From contig NZ_CP150356.1 of assembly GCF_051521505.1 (NCBI RefSeq), positions 8,370,001 to 8,434,000 on the forward strand: DNA of 64,000 bases. Reading direction: 5' to 3'. The notes beneath the pieces are model-generated. The model searched no databases. It was given only the letters and a program-made list of their open reading frames with translations, and was not told the DNA's origin. Origin of the DNA: Sorangium sp025924095. Lineage in GTDB: Bacteria; Myxococcota_A; Polyangia; Polyangiales; Polyangiaceae. This document shows, in pieces, positions 17,961 to 27,517 of this stretch; the stretch's first letter is position 1; every line of letters starts with the position of its first letter. The position numbers were made by a program, and so were the translations under genes.

Positions 17961-19493
17961 TCAGTGCCCGCCGCCGGTCCCCTTGATCTCGAGCTGAGGA
18001 CGGGAGGGATGCGGCCAGTCGAGGTGGAAGGACTTGCCGCGCGGCTGGTCCGTGCGCTCGTAGGTGTGGGCGCCGAAGTAGTCGCGCTGCGCCTGCAGGA
18101 GGTTCGCGGGCAGATGGGCCGCGCGGTAACCGTCGTAGTACGACAGGGCCGACATGAACGCAGGCGCCCAGACGCCGTTCTGCGCGGCGATCGAGACCAC
18201 CTTGCGCCAGTTGGACTGACCCAGCTTGATCTGATCGTTGAAGTACGGATCGAGCAGGAGGTTCGTCAGGCCAGGATTGCGCGTGTACGCCTCCGTGATC
18301 TTCTGGAGGAACCGGGCGCGGATGATGCAGCCGCCGCGCCAGATGCTCGCGATCGTGCCGAAATCAAGCTTCCACTTGTACTCCGCCTGGGCCGCCGCCA
18401 TGAGCTGGAACCCCTGGGCGTAGGCGCAGATCTTCGAGCAATACAGCGCGTCGCGGATCGCCGTGATCGTCCCCTGCCGGTCCTTGACCGGGGTCGGGGT
18501 CGGTCCGACGAGCTGCTTCGAGGCCTCGACACGCTCGTCCTTCAGCGCCGACAGGCAACGGGCAAACACCGCCTCGGCGATGGCGTTCGCGGGAATGCCC
18601 ATATCGAGCGCATTGCTGCTCGTCCACTTGCCCGTGCCCTTCTGCCCCGCCGTGTCGAGGACGAAATCGACGAACGGCTTGTCCTTCTGGACAGGATCCT
18701 TCTGCTGGAGGATATCGGCGGTGATCTGGATGAGGTACGAGTCGAGATCGCCGCTGTTCCACTCGGCGAAGACCCGAGACATCTCGTCCTTCGACATCCC
18801 GAGCAGCCCGTCGAGGAGCGTGTACGCCTCGCAGATGAGCTGCATGTCGATGTACTCGATGCCGTTGTGGACCATCTTCACGTAATGGCCCGCGCCGTTC
18901 GGCCCGATGTACGCCGTGCACGGCACGCCGCCCTCCACCGGCTTGCCAGGGGACGCGTCCTCGAGCGGCTTGCCGGTCGCAGGGTCCACCTTGGCGGCGA
19001 TCGCGCGCCAGATCGGCTCCAGGTGCTTCCAGGACCCGGGGTCGCCGCCGGGCATCAGCGAGGGGCCGAAGCGCGCCCCCACCTCGCCGCCGGAGACGCC
19101 CGAGCCGAAGAACTTGCACTGCTTCGCGTACTCCTGCTCGCGACGGATGGTGTCGGTCCAGAGCGAGTTGCCCAGGTCGACGACAATGTCGTCCGGCTCG
19201 ACGCCCGCCTCGAGGAGCTGCTTGACCACCATGTCCACCGGCGGACCGGCCTTGACCAGGATCACCGCCTTGCGCGGCTTCTTCAGGGCGCGGACGAAGT
19301 CCTTCAGCGTCTCGCAGTAGACAAGGCCGCCGGGGGTGCTCGGGTTCCTCGCGACGAAGTCCTTCGCGACCTGCACCGTGCGGTTGTACACGGCCACCTT
19401 GAACCCGTGGTCGGCCATGTTGAGCGCGACGTTCTCGCCCATGACGGCCAGGCCGATCATGCCGATGTCGCAGCTGGATGTGGCATCATTCAT
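17961..19493 (-). CDS. gnd: 6-phosphogluconate dehydrogenase, decarboxylating
   Basis: The 510-residue product shows the complete family pattern: nucleotide-binding GLAVMGENVALN at the N-terminus, the NADP-phosphate-binding VYNRT, the substrate loop GSGVSGGEVGARFGPSLMPG, and the catalytic Lys/Asn segment GAGHYVKMVHNGIEY. The all-helical C-terminal domain includes WRGGCIIRARFL. Its length is slightly above the usual 470-485. It oxidises 6-phosphogluconate to ribulose 5-phosphate and CO2, yielding NADPH in the cytoplasm. It is monocistronic on the minus strand; an imperfect GC hairpin near 17848-17868 lies between it and the convergent gene. Confidence 0.97.
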   Translation of the reverse strand: MNDATSSCDIGMIGLAVMGENVALNMADHGFKVAVYNRTVQVAKDFVARNPSTPGGLVYCETLKDFVRALKKPRKAVILVKAGPPVDMVVKQLLEAGVEPDDIVVDLGNSLWTDTIRREQEYAKQCKFFGSGVSGGEVGARFGPSLMPGGDPGSWKHLEPIWRAIAAKVDPATGKPLEDASPGKPVEGGVPCTAYIGPNGAGHYVKMVHNGIEYIDMQLICEAYTLLDGLLGMSKDEMSRVFAEWNSGDLDSYLIQITADILQQKDPVQKDKPFVDFVLDTAGQKGTGKWTSSNALDMGIPANAIAEAVFARCLSALKDERVEASKQLVGPTPTPVKDRQGTITAIRDALYCSKICAYAQGFQLMAAAQAEYKWKLDFGTIASIWRGGCIIRARFLQKITEAYTRNPGLTNLLLDPYFNDQIKLGQSNWRKVVSIAAQNGVWAPAFMSALSYYDGYRAAHLPANLLQAQRDYFGAHTYERTDQPRGKSFHLDWPHPSRPQLEIKGTGGGH

Positions 19494-19748
19494 CCCGGTT
19501 CTTCTCCTTCACGCGTTGCTCATGCTCCGTCAGCGACCGCTTGTCTTGCGCGCATCGGAGGGCTCAGCAAGGCCTCGGTCCGCGCGCCGTCAATCTCGTT
19601 GGGTCGGCTGGCAGCCACGGCCGCGCATTCTGAGCAGGCCGGCGGCGCGGCGTCCAGTGCGCTCACGACCGGCCGCCGCATGCGCTCGCGCTGGACGCCG
19701 CGCCGCCGGCGTGGAGCCGCGCTCGCGCGCCGTGGTAGGCTCGCGCCA

Positions 19749-21797
19749 GTGCGACCGGGCCCGGCGCTCGTAGGCCTCCTCCTTGCCGCGGCCGCAGCCT
19801 CGGCCTGCGGCCCCGCCACGTACAACGTCCGCGCGGCGCGCGCCTTCGCCAACGAGGACGCCCGCCGCGCGATCATCGACGACCGCGCGGCCGATCTGGA
19901 GCGCGCGGCCTGGCTGGCCGACGAGGCCCTCGCGAACACGCCCTACTCCCCGGGAGACACGTGGGTCGCGGCGCTCCGCCTCGACGACGACGAGGGCGAG
20001 CGGCTCCGCGAGCGCTTCGAGGAAGCGGCGCCGTACGACGGGGAGCACGAGGTCCCGCTCGCAAAGCTCTACCGCGTGAAGCTCGACGAGGCGCTCGCTC
20101 GCGCGGCGGCGCCCCGGCCGGCGCCGCCCGCGTTCGCGCGGCTCTTCGACGCGCTCGCCGCGCTCGCGGCGCCCGCGTCCGCGTCCGGGGAGAGCGCCGC
20201 GAGCCGCCTGCCGGCCGCGTGGCAGGCGCTCGCCGAGCACGCGCGGGCGCTCGCCGCCGAGGAGCGGAACGTCGAGCGGCTCTCGGCCGGAAGGCCCCTC
20301 GGCGCCCCCGACACGCCCGAGATCGCCGCCGCGAAGGGGAGGGCCGCCGCGCGGCGGCGGGCGCTCGCCGGAGCGCAGCGGGACATCGCGGGCGCCGCCG
20401 CCACGCTCCGCGCGGCGAGCGCGGGGCAGGAGCCCGCCGCGACCCTCGCGCGCGACGCCCTCCGCGTCACGTCGTTCCTCCTGCGGATGCACACCGAGGC
20501 GCTCACCGTGGCGCCCTACGTCGTGAAGCAGGCCCGGCGCGTCGCGCGGGGCGAGCCCGGCTACGGGGCCACCGTGGCGCGCGCGGAGGCGCTCTCCAGG
20601 GTCCTCGAGGAGCAGCGCGAGGCGCTCTCCGCCTGCGCCGAGGCGCTCGCCGTGCCGGCGCGGACGCCGCTCGAGGACACGGCGGGCTTCGAGATGCAGG
20701 AGAGCCTGCTCGATCAGGGCAGGGCGATCAGCCTCGACGCCGTCCACCTGCAGCTGAAGAGCGACGTCGAGCTCCTCTTCTTCCACCAGCTCGCGAGCCC
20801 GAGCTCCTCCGGCGGCATCAACGATTACCGGGGCAGGACGCGGCGGCTCGCCTACGACGTCGATCCCGTGCTCATGGTCGGCGGGCGGGCGCTGCTCACG
20901 TACGACTTCGAGCACGTGCGCAACGCCGCGCGCCTCAACGCCGGGTTCAAGACCGACCGGCTGTTCTCGTCGGGGGGCGACATCGCGTACGATAACTCGC
21001 TCGGCAGGCTGATCGGCCTGAACGGCTTCGCGAGCGACGTCTTCGACATCGGCGCCGACCTCGCCGGCATCAGCACGAGCCTCAAGATCGCGCGGTTCAC
21101 CGCCGGGAACGTGACCGAGCTCGCCGTCGATCCGGTGACCGGGCGGGACGCCGGCGCCGTGGCGAGCGCGCCATTCCAGCTCCTGGTCCGCCAGGTGGAC
21201 GTCGGCTTCGACGTGACGAAGCTCTTCCCGGAGGCCGCGGACGATCTCTATCTCGAGGAGCTGCTCGTCGGCTTCCGGTACATGGATTACAAGCTCCCGC
21301 GCATCTTCTATGCGCTCCGCGAGCGGGATCCGGGCACGGGCGACGTCTACGTCTTCGAGCGGCAGAGCCCTGCCCAGAGCGTGACGTCGCGCTTCTACCA
21401 GGGCGGCTTCAGCCTGCGGATGGGCAACGGCGAGTGGCCGCGGCTCGCGCCGTTCGGCGACCTCGGCCTCTACGGCGGCGCCGGACCGGTGCGCTACGCC
21501 TTCCCGGCGGATCCCGCGGTCCCGGGCGGCGCGCCCGAGGCCGACGAGGCGACGATGATCGCGCTCTCCGGCAACCTGTCCCTGGGGCTCCGGCTCCGGC
21601 TGACCTCGAACCTCAGCCGGCTCCGCCTGCTGACCGAGCTGTCCTACAACGTCGAGGCGATCGGCCAGGGCATCGTGTCCAGCATCCACGCGACGAGACG
21701 CGGAGACGAGACGACCTACACGGTCGGCCGCAAGCTCGATATCGGCGGCTTCGACCTGTTCCACGGGCCCCGGCTGCTCGCGGTGCTCGTGCTCTGA
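19749..21797 (+). CDS. Large lipoprotein with helical N-terminal half and barrel-like C-terminal half
   Basis: From the GTG the product is 682 residues and begins with a textbook lipobox (LLAAAAASACG). Residues about 30-330 are Ala/Glu/Arg-rich helices. Residues about 340-680 are beta-strand rich with alternating hydrophobic positions and end in Leu (RLLAVLVL), suggesting an outer-membrane barrel or surface domain. No family was recognised. An ATG at 19680 in the same frame would add an Arg-rich extension; the GTG, preceded by GGTAGG, gives the cleaner lipoprotein signal. It is transcribed away from gnd. Confidence 0.65.
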   Translation: MRPGPALVGLLLAAAAASACGPATYNVRAARAFANEDARRAIIDDRAADLERAAWLADEALANTPYSPGDTWVAALRLDDDEGERLRERFEEAAPYDGEHEVPLAKLYRVKLDEALARAAAPRPAPPAFARLFDALAALAAPASASGESAASRLPAAWQALAEHARALAAEERNVERLSAGRPLGAPDTPEIAAAKGRAAARRRALAGAQRDIAGAAATLRAASAGQEPAATLARDALRVTSFLLRMHTEALTVAPYVVKQARRVARGEPGYGATVARAEALSRVLEEQREALSACAEALAVPARTPLEDTAGFEMQESLLDQGRAISLDAVHLQLKSDVELLFFHQLASPSSSGGINDYRGRTRRLAYDVDPVLMVGGRALLTYDFEHVRNAARLNAGFKTDRLFSSGGDIAYDNSLGRLIGLNGFASDVFDIGADLAGISTSLKIARFTAGNVTELAVDPVTGRDAGAVASAPFQLLVRQVDVGFDVTKLFPEAADDLYLEELLVGFRYMDYKLPRIFYALRERDPGTGDVYVFERQSPAQSVTSRFYQGGFSLRMGNGEWPRLAPFGDLGLYGGAGPVRYAFPADPAVPGGAPEADEATMIALSGNLSLGLRLRLTSNLSRLRLLTELSYNVEAIGQGIVSSIHATRRGDETTYTVGRKLDIGGFDLFHGPRLLAVLVL

Positions 21798-21911
21798 GCT
21801 GGATCTGCCGTCGCCCTGAGCCTGTCTATCGAGGAATGTCGCGCGGTCACGGCCGGCGCCGACAACGAGCCTCGACAACGCATCGCGAAAGGCGCAGATT
21901 GCGTAAACACG

Positions 21912-21938
21912 CAGACAGCGCAGACAGCGCAGACAGCG
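21912..21938. repeat. Three tandem copies of CAGACAGCG
   Basis: A 9-bp unit is repeated perfectly three times in the 256-base gap between the large lipoprotein gene and the following kinase gene. Nothing else recognisable was seen in that gap. Confidence 0.85.
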
Positions 21939-22053
21939 CTGGTCGAACGCGCAGCCCCCACACCTCGCCGTCGCTGTAGGGAGGCCTGCGACGTTCAGTT
22001 CCTGAGTGCAGCCGTCCGACCTCAGGTGTAAGCTCGTTCGACGCGGTGGACCC

Positions 22054-23580
22054 ATGTCGCTGAACTTCAACGAGGGGAGGCTGTTCGCAGGCAGGTACCG
22101 CATCGTGCGCAGCATCGCGACCGGCGCGATGGGCGCGGTCTACGAGGTCGTGCACGTCGAGACGGAGCGGCGGCGGGCGCTCAAGGTGATGCACCCCCAC
22201 CTCGCCGATAACCCCGAATTTCACGCCCGGTTCAAGCTCGAGGCGCGCATCGCCGCCCGCATCGCGACCGAGCACATCGTCGAGGTGTTCGACGCGGGGA
22301 TCGACGAGGAGACCGGCATGCCGTTCCTCGTCATGGAGCTGCTCCGCGGCGAGGAGCTCAACAAGCGCCTCCGCCGCGCCGGGCGCCTGTCGCCGGCGGA
22401 GGTCATCGCCTACCTGCGCCAGACGGCGGTCGCCCTCGACAAGACGCACGCCGCCGGGGTCGTCCACCGCGATCTCAAGCCGGCGAACCTCTTCCTGGCG
22501 GCGAGCGACGACGACGACGAGCTCCGCATCAAGGTGCTCGACTTCGGCATTGCCAAGCTCGTCGCCGAGACGTCGCTCGACTCGGCGACGACCGCGGCCC
22601 TCGGGACGCCGCTCTACATGGCGCCCGAGCAGTTCAGCGGCGCGTCGATCTCGAAGGCCGCCGACCTCTTCGCCCTCGGCATGATCGCGTACACGCTCCT
22701 CGTCGGCAAGGCCTACTGGCTGAACGACATGCGGGAGTTCAGCAACACGCTCGCGTTCGCGGTGATCGCAATGTACGGCCCGCAGGAGCCCCCGTGTGCG
22801 CGCGCGGAGGCCGACGGGGTGACGCTGCCCCCGGCCTTCGACGCGTGGTTCACGAAGGCGACGGCGCGCGACCCGACGGCGCGCTTTTCGACCGCATCGG
22901 CCGCCGTGGCGGCGCTCGCCGAGATCTTCGACATCGTGCCCGCGCCGATGAGCTCGTCGCTCCTGTCCAGGGTGGACACGCCGGACCCGCGTGGGGGCCA
23001 GGGGCCCGCGTCGTCGGTGCCTGCGGCCGCCCAGTCCTCCAGCACGGGCGTGGAGACCAGGATCGTCGTCGCCGCGAGGCCGCGGGGCCGGTCCGCGATC
23101 GCTGCCGCGGCCCTCGCCCTGGCCGGCGGAGGCGCCATCGCGCTGGCCTCGCTGCGCGGGGGTGTGCCCCCTGCTCCCGGCGCTGCGGAGGACGTGCCGG
23201 CGGCGGTGGCTGCAGCCGCCTCGCCGACCCCCGCGCCGACCTGGGCCGGGCCGGCTCCCGCTCTCCCCGAGGCCTCCGGGACGCCTGGAGCGCCCGGCCT
23301 CGTGACGCCCGCGACGAAAGCCTCCGCGTCGCGCGAGGACGGCGACCGGACGCCCGCCCCCGCAGCGGCGTCCGCGAGCGCGAGGGCCTCGATGCCGCCG
23401 CCCGGCGCAGCGCCCTCGCCCGCCGCAGCGCATTCGCCGGGCGCGGCGCCTTCGCCGGGCGCGGCGCCTTCGCCCGGCGCAGCGCCTTCGCCCGACGCGG
23501 GGCACGGCCCCACGCCGGCCGCGGAGCCATCCGCTTCCTCCTCGGCCAGGCCCCGGGAGTCGCTCTACTCGGCGGACTGA
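22054..23580 (+). CDS. Membrane-anchored Ser/Thr protein kinase
   Basis: The 508-residue product has an N-terminal kinase domain (about residues 10-290): glycine loop SIATGAMGAVYEV, in which the first Gly is Ala; invariant Lys in RALKVM; catalytic loop HRDLKPANL; DFGIAKL; GTPLYMAPEQ. A linker of about 60 residues leads to one membrane segment (about 350-370) and an extracytoplasmic Ala/Pro tail with repeated GAAPSP units. It probably phosphorylates cytoplasmic targets in response to an envelope cue. The chosen ATG follows GGTGGACCC. The TPR/PEGA-like gene downstream repeats the pair seen at the left edge of the window. Confidence 0.93.
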   Translation: MSLNFNEGRLFAGRYRIVRSIATGAMGAVYEVVHVETERRRALKVMHPHLADNPEFHARFKLEARIAARIATEHIVEVFDAGIDEETGMPFLVMELLRGEELNKRLRRAGRLSPAEVIAYLRQTAVALDKTHAAGVVHRDLKPANLFLAASDDDDELRIKVLDFGIAKLVAETSLDSATTAALGTPLYMAPEQFSGASISKAADLFALGMIAYTLLVGKAYWLNDMREFSNTLAFAVIAMYGPQEPPCARAEADGVTLPPAFDAWFTKATARDPTARFSTASAAVAALAEIFDIVPAPMSSSLLSRVDTPDPRGGQGPASSVPAAAQSSSTGVETRIVVAARPRGRSAIAAAALALAGGGAIALASLRGGVPPAPGAAEDVPAAVAAAASPTPAPTWAGPAPALPEASGTPGAPGLVTPATKASASREDGDRTPAPAAASASARASMPPPGAAPSPAAAHSPGAAPSPGAAPSPGAAPSPDAGHGPTPAAEPSASSSARPRESLYSAD

Positions 23581-23674
23581 CGTCGCGGCCTCTGCGGCGG
23601 CCGGATGCAGCGGCAGCAGAGCGGTGCTTTTCTTGCCTGGGGCGAACCCGGGGATGATATCTCCTGCTCCACCA

Positions 23675-24787
23675 ATGCGATTCGTCTGGCCTGCGCCCGT
23701 GTTGAGCGGATTGCTGAGCATCGCCCTCATCGCTCCGGCCAGCGCGCAACCCGACGCCATCGCCGTGGCCGAGTCGCTCTTCAACCGCGGTCTCGCGGAC
23801 ATGCTGGCGGGCCGATATCCGGCGGGCTGCCCCGCCCTCGCCGAGAGCTATCGGCTCGATCCTCGCGCAGGGCGGCTGTTCACGCTCGCCGAGTGCGAGG
23901 CCCGGTGGGGGCGCATCGCCACCGCCGTTGCGCGCTACAACGATTATCTGGCGCTGTATTCCCGCATGTCGGAAGCCGAGAAGCTCCAGCAGCACGAGCG
24001 CTACAAGGTCGCGCTCGAGCAGCGCAACGGGCTCGCGCCGCTCGTGCCGCAACTCACGCTGTCGCTGCCGAGCGGCGCGCCCGCGGGCACGGTCGTGCAG
24101 CGCGACGGCATCACCCTGGAGCGGCCTTCCCTCGGTATCGCGCTCCCCGTCAACCCGGGAGAGCACGTCGTGACGACGAGGGCGCCAGGGGGGCCCGTGC
24201 ACGAGGCGCGTTTCACGATCGACAAGTCCGCGTCGAGGACGATCGAGCTCGAGGTGAAGCTCCCCGTCGAGGAGCCGCCGCGCGCGAGGCCGATGGATCG
24301 GCCGCCCAGCCAGGTCGTCGGGCCGCCCGTGAAGCCCATCGAGGGACCCGCTCCGTCCACGGAGGCGTCCGGGCCCAGCGGCCGCCGTGTCGTGACCTAC
24401 GTGGCGGGCGGGCTCGCCGTGAGCGGGCTGGTCCTCGGGTCGGTGACCGGATGGATGGCGCTCGACGAGAGCAGCCGCGCGGCCAAGGCGTGCAAGAACG
24501 ACCGCGACCGCCCCGGCGCGGCGATATGCAGCCCCGAAGGGAAGGCCGCCGGCGAGCGCGCGAAGGACCTCGGGGAGGTGAGCACGATCGGCTTCAGCGC
24601 CGGGGCGGTGCTGGCGGGCGCGGCGGTGCTGCTCTTTCTGACGGAGCCGTCCCCGCCCGGCCCGCGGGCGGCCGCGGCGGCCCGCTCGCGAGCCAGCGCC
24701 GCACCCCGCCCGAGGGCCGGCGCGGTGAGCTGGTCGCTGCTCGCCGGACCGAACGGCGGCGGCGTCGCGGTCCACGGCCGGTGGTGA
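23675..24787 (+). CDS. TPR/PEGA-like exported membrane protein (paralogue of 1076-2134)
   Basis: The 370-residue product has a signal peptide ending near PASAQPD, a TPR-like region (SLFNRGLADMLAGRYPAGCP, about residues 32-120), a PEGA-like beta section (PVNPGEHVVTTRAPGGPV, about 130-200), a Pro-rich linker and two hydrophobic segments near the C-terminus flanking a Cys-containing loop. Architecture and order match 1076-2134, and both follow a Ser/Thr kinase gene. Upstream in-frame starts at 23654 (ATG) and 23624 (GTG) are possible; this ATG gives a normal signal peptide. Confidence 0.78.
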   Translation: MRFVWPAPVLSGLLSIALIAPASAQPDAIAVAESLFNRGLADMLAGRYPAGCPALAESYRLDPRAGRLFTLAECEARWGRIATAVARYNDYLALYSRMSEAEKLQQHERYKVALEQRNGLAPLVPQLTLSLPSGAPAGTVVQRDGITLERPSLGIALPVNPGEHVVTTRAPGGPVHEARFTIDKSASRTIELEVKLPVEEPPRARPMDRPPSQVVGPPVKPIEGPAPSTEASGPSGRRVVTYVAGGLAVSGLVLGSVTGWMALDESSRAAKACKNDRDRPGAAICSPEGKAAGERAKDLGEVSTIGFSAGAVLAGAAVLLFLTEPSPPGPRAAAAARSRASAAPRPRAGAVSWSLLAGPNGGGVAVHGRW

Positions 24788-25040
24788 GCCAGCCCGCGCC
24801 CGTCGCCGCCGGCGCGTACGCCCGGTAGCGCTGCGCGCCCACGGCGCCGCTCGCGCTGCGCGCGCTCACGTGTCCTCGCGCTCACGTTGCCACAGGCGGT
24901 GCACGGCGAATCCATGACGGGATCTCCCCGACTCGTCGAAATCGTGCGCCTCGTCGTGGGACGCGATCGGATATAGTATCCATAAAAAACTACAGGCCCG
25001 CGTGCCCGGGTGGTAGTTGGCGATGAGGAAAGGACAACTC

Positions 25041-25754
25041 ATGATCACGAAGACCACGATGGCCATGTTCGGGCTCGCCGCCTCCGGGTTGCTCGCGGGC
25101 TGCACGGAGACGCTCGACTCGAAGCAGATCCGCACTGGAGGGATCTCGGCGACCCTGGAGGCGACCGCCGAGAGCGCGTCGTCGACGAGCCTGAAGGCCA
25201 TCCTCAAGGCAGGCGGCGACGAGAGCAACACGTACGTCATCCTGAGCGCGGGAGACCGGATCTCGGCGACGGCGGACGACGAGGAGGTCGAGATGCGCTC
25301 CGAGAGCGCCGGGGTCTATGTGGCCGACTTCGACGTCGGAGAGGGAGGCACCGAGTTCACGGTGCGGCTCGACCGCGAGGACGACGACGACGCGCCGGAC
25401 AACGCCGGGACGCTCCCCGACCCGTTCGAGCTCGAGGCGCTGCCCAAGGAGCCGGTCTCGCGCGCCGAGGACCTCACGATCGCGTGGTCGCCGAGCGCCT
25501 CGGGGGACGACATGGTGATCCGCGTGGACGGCGACTGCATCTTCTCCAAGACGTTCGATGTGGGGGGCGACACGGGGACGTACACCATCAAGGCGGGCGA
25601 GCTGGACCCGACGAGCTCGCAGGAGCCCGAGAGCTGCGATGTGGACGTCGTGATCAGCCGCACGCGCGGCGGCACGACGGACAAGGTCCTGGACCCGGAG
25701 AGCTCGTTCGAGCTGAGCCAGGTCCGGGAAGGCCGCTTCACCTCGGCGCCCTGA
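25041..25754 (+). CDS. Acidic lipoprotein, unknown function
   Basis: The 237-residue product starts with a lipoprotein signal (GLAASGLLAGCTE). The mature part is acidic and beta-rich, with an Asp-rich stretch (DREDDDDAPDNAG) at about residue 115 and C-terminal strands with two Cys that could form a disulfide (GDCIFSKTF and ESCDVDVV). AAAGGACAACTC precedes the ATG at 25041; an ATG slightly upstream lacks such a site. The 253-base gap before it contains a locally AT-rich stretch near 24970-24995 that could hold the promoter. No family was recognised. Confidence 0.75.
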   Translation: MITKTTMAMFGLAASGLLAGCTETLDSKQIRTGGISATLEATAESASSTSLKAILKAGGDESNTYVILSAGDRISATADDEEVEMRSESAGVYVADFDVGEGGTEFTVRLDREDDDDAPDNAGTLPDPFELEALPKEPVSRAEDLTIAWSPSASGDDMVIRVDGDCIFSKTFDVGGDTGTYTIKAGELDPTSSQEPESCDVDVVISRTRGGTTDKVLDPESSFELSQVREGRFTSAP

Positions 25755-25883
25755 CGCGCCCCCGGCCCTCTTCCCCCCTCGCGCGGCGCCTCCCCGGCGT
25801 CAGCGCGGGGCGGTCGTCCTCGCGAGGGCCCACCAGCATCCGGTCCCCATCACCAGCACGGGTCAGCCCGTCGAGATCTGCGC

Positions 25884-26768
25884 CTACCGGTAGAAGGCGA
25901 CGTCGTCGACCCAGATATCGAACGCCTGCCTCGGATCGAAGCTGAAATAGAAACCCCAGAGCTGATCCATGGCGGGCGCGTCGAACTGCTGACCGAACCC
26001 TTCCTGTTCGAGGCACTTCGCTGGAATCTTGAAACGCTTCCAGTCGTCCGCCAGCACGACGCGCTTGTGGAAATGGTCGTTGCATCTGTCGTTCGCGTTG
26101 TCGCAGATGCCCCCTGTATGACGGGTCTGCCGCTCGACGAACATCACCTTCAGCCTCCTGGACGAGCCCTCCGCGGCGCGGGCCCAGAAGGTGATGCCAC
26201 GGTACTCGGAGGCATCGCCGTAGTCATCGTGGTACAAATAGACGGCGACACCGGCTCCCCAGACACGGAAGCCGTTATTGGCGCTCGTGTGCAGGGCCAC
26301 GAGGCTATCGCCGCGCGGAGGGTCGAGGGGGGTCATCAGGTCAGGCTCGTTGACAGGCTCGTGGATCCCGTCCTCGGACTCGTCGTGGTCCATGAACCAG
26401 ATCCCTTCCCGAGGGGCTGGGCCGTCCCCGTCGAGGATCCAGAGGTCCTCGTCTTCCATGTCGTCGATGATCGACAGGTCCAGGCTCTCCCCCGGCAACA
26501 CCTCGAGGACCTCACACTCCGGATCCGCACCGCCGCCCCCAGCGCCCCCTCCCCCGGCGCCGCTGCTGGCGGTCGCGCCCCCGGCGCCGCTGCTTGCGGT
26601 CGCGCCCCCGCCGTCACCGCCTCCTGCGCCGCCGGCCCCGGCGGCCCCGCCCACGGTGTCGTAGTAGCTCTTGTCGAAGCCGAAGATCTGCGCGCATCCG
26701 AGCCCGAGCATCGCGATGGCACATGCGCCGGCGCACCCAACGAAAAACAGCCCTGTCTTCCTTCTCAT
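25884..26768 (-). CDS. Lipoprotein with Gly/Ala/Ser linker and carbohydrate-binding-like domain
   Basis: The 294-residue product has a lipobox (AMLGLGCAQ), a flexible linker of about 50 residues made of GGA and TASSGAGGA repeats, and a beta-rich domain (about residues 95-294). The end of the protein, with WARAAEGSSRRLKVMFVER and PRQAFDIWVDDVAFYR, resembles carbohydrate-binding modules that end in a WVDDV-type strand. That similarity is by eye. GGGAAG precedes the ATG. It probably displays a glycan-binding domain on the outer surface. Confidence 0.75.
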   Translation of the reverse strand: MRRKTGLFFVGCAGACAIAMLGLGCAQIFGFDKSYYDTVGGAAGAGGAGGGDGGGATASSGAGGATASSGAGGGGAGGGGADPECEVLEVLPGESLDLSIIDDMEDEDLWILDGDGPAPREGIWFMDHDESEDGIHEPVNEPDLMTPLDPPRGDSLVALHTSANNGFRVWGAGVAVYLYHDDYGDASEYRGITFWARAAEGSSRRLKVMFVERQTRHTGGICDNANDRCNDHFHKRVVLADDWKRFKIPAKCLEQEGFGQQFDAPAMDQLWGFYFSFDPRQAFDIWVDDVAFYR

Positions 26769-26951
26769 GGCAGTCTTCCCGACATCTTTTATGGACGAGG
26801 GTAGGACGGTGACCGCCCAAATGAAATGGGAGACATGGCCGGGGCGCCTCGCTACCGCCTGCCGCCGCCCTGCCCCCGAGGAGCCGGTCGCCGCAGATCC
26901 CCCGGCGGCGCGCTGCCGCGCATCCGGGGCCCGCAGGGGAGCGGCGCCGGC

Positions 26952-27308
26952 TCAACCGAACAGCGCGGCGTAGTCGTCCTCGCGAAAGCCCACCAGCACC
27001 CGGTTGCCCTTCACCAGCACGGGCCGCTTGACGAGCTTCCCATCCTCGGTGAGCCACCGCGCGACCTCCGCGTCGCTCGCGGCGTCCACCCGCGCCTTGC
27101 CGAGCGCGCGGTAGCTCTGCCCGCTCGTGTTGAGCCACCGGCGCACCGGGAGCCCGCTGGCCGGGACCCACCGGGCGAGCTCCTCGGCCGTCGGGGGCTC
27201 GTCGACGATGGGCCGGACGGCGACGTCCACGCCGCGCTCGCCGAGCCACTTCAGCGCCTTCTTGCAGGTGCTGCAGCCGGCATAGGAGAGGATCTGAACC
27301 TTGCTCAT
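26952..27308 (-). CDS. ArsC/Spx-family (thioredoxin-fold) protein
   Basis: The 118-residue product matches the size and fold pattern of the ArsC/Spx/YffB family: N-terminal CSTCKKALKWL (CxxC), then RPIVDEPPTAEEL and, near the C-terminus, KRPVLVKGNRVLVGF. Glutaredoxin-coupled arsenate reductases have a CX5R motif, whereas this has CSTCKK, closer to the YffB/Spx side. It may act as a thiol oxidoreductase or regulator rather than an arsenate reductase. It is monocistronic, and the palindrome array at 27451-27517 lies about 145 bases upstream of its start. Confidence 0.85.
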   Translation of the reverse strand: MSKVQILSYAGCSTCKKALKWLGERGVDVAVRPIVDEPPTAEELARWVPASGLPVRRWLNTSGQSYRALGKARVDAASDAEVARWLTEDGKLVKRPVLVKGNRVLVGFREDDYAALFG

Positions 27309-27450
27309 GGCGGGCTTCTGCCGTCTCCGCCGTGGGGAGGCAAGCCCCGACGGGCCCGGGCGGCCTGCTGGGATGACGCCGAGCCCGGAGAATCACTGCT
27401 CGCCGCGAGCTCCACGAGAGAACGGTACCCTCGGCAGGGCGACGTGAGCT

Positions 27451-27517
27451 CCCGTGACATGTCACGCCCAAGCGTGACATGTCCCGTGACATGTCACGCC
27501 CGAGCGTGACATGTCAC
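27451..27517. repeat. Tandem array of four GTGACATGTCAC palindromes
   Basis: GTGACATGTCAC is its own reverse complement. Perfect copies start at 27454, 27486 and 27506, and a copy with one mismatch starts at 27474. Start-to-start spacings are 20, 12 and 20. The array is two copies of a 32-bp unit (27451-27482 and 27483-27514) plus the end of a further palindrome. It sits in the 444-base gap between the divergent ArsC/Spx-like gene and a lipoprotein gene, where clustered operator sites would be expected. Confidence 0.85.

Noticed and set aside
17943..21797. A 1284-codon plus-strand frame covering gnd and the large lipoprotein
   Set aside because: The first half is antisense to gnd, which has full family motifs; only the part from 19749 has a lipoprotein signal.
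23400..23500. Independent repeat element
   Set aside because: The GCGCCTTCGCC-type repeats encode the in-frame GAAPSP tail of the kinase.
26952..27308. Assignment as a bona fide arsenate reductase
   Set aside because: The CSTCKK motif and the absence of ars genes do not support arsenic detoxification.
27451..27517. Small CRISPR or REP-type array
   Set aside because: Spacers are not unique; the units are palindromes in a tandem duplication.
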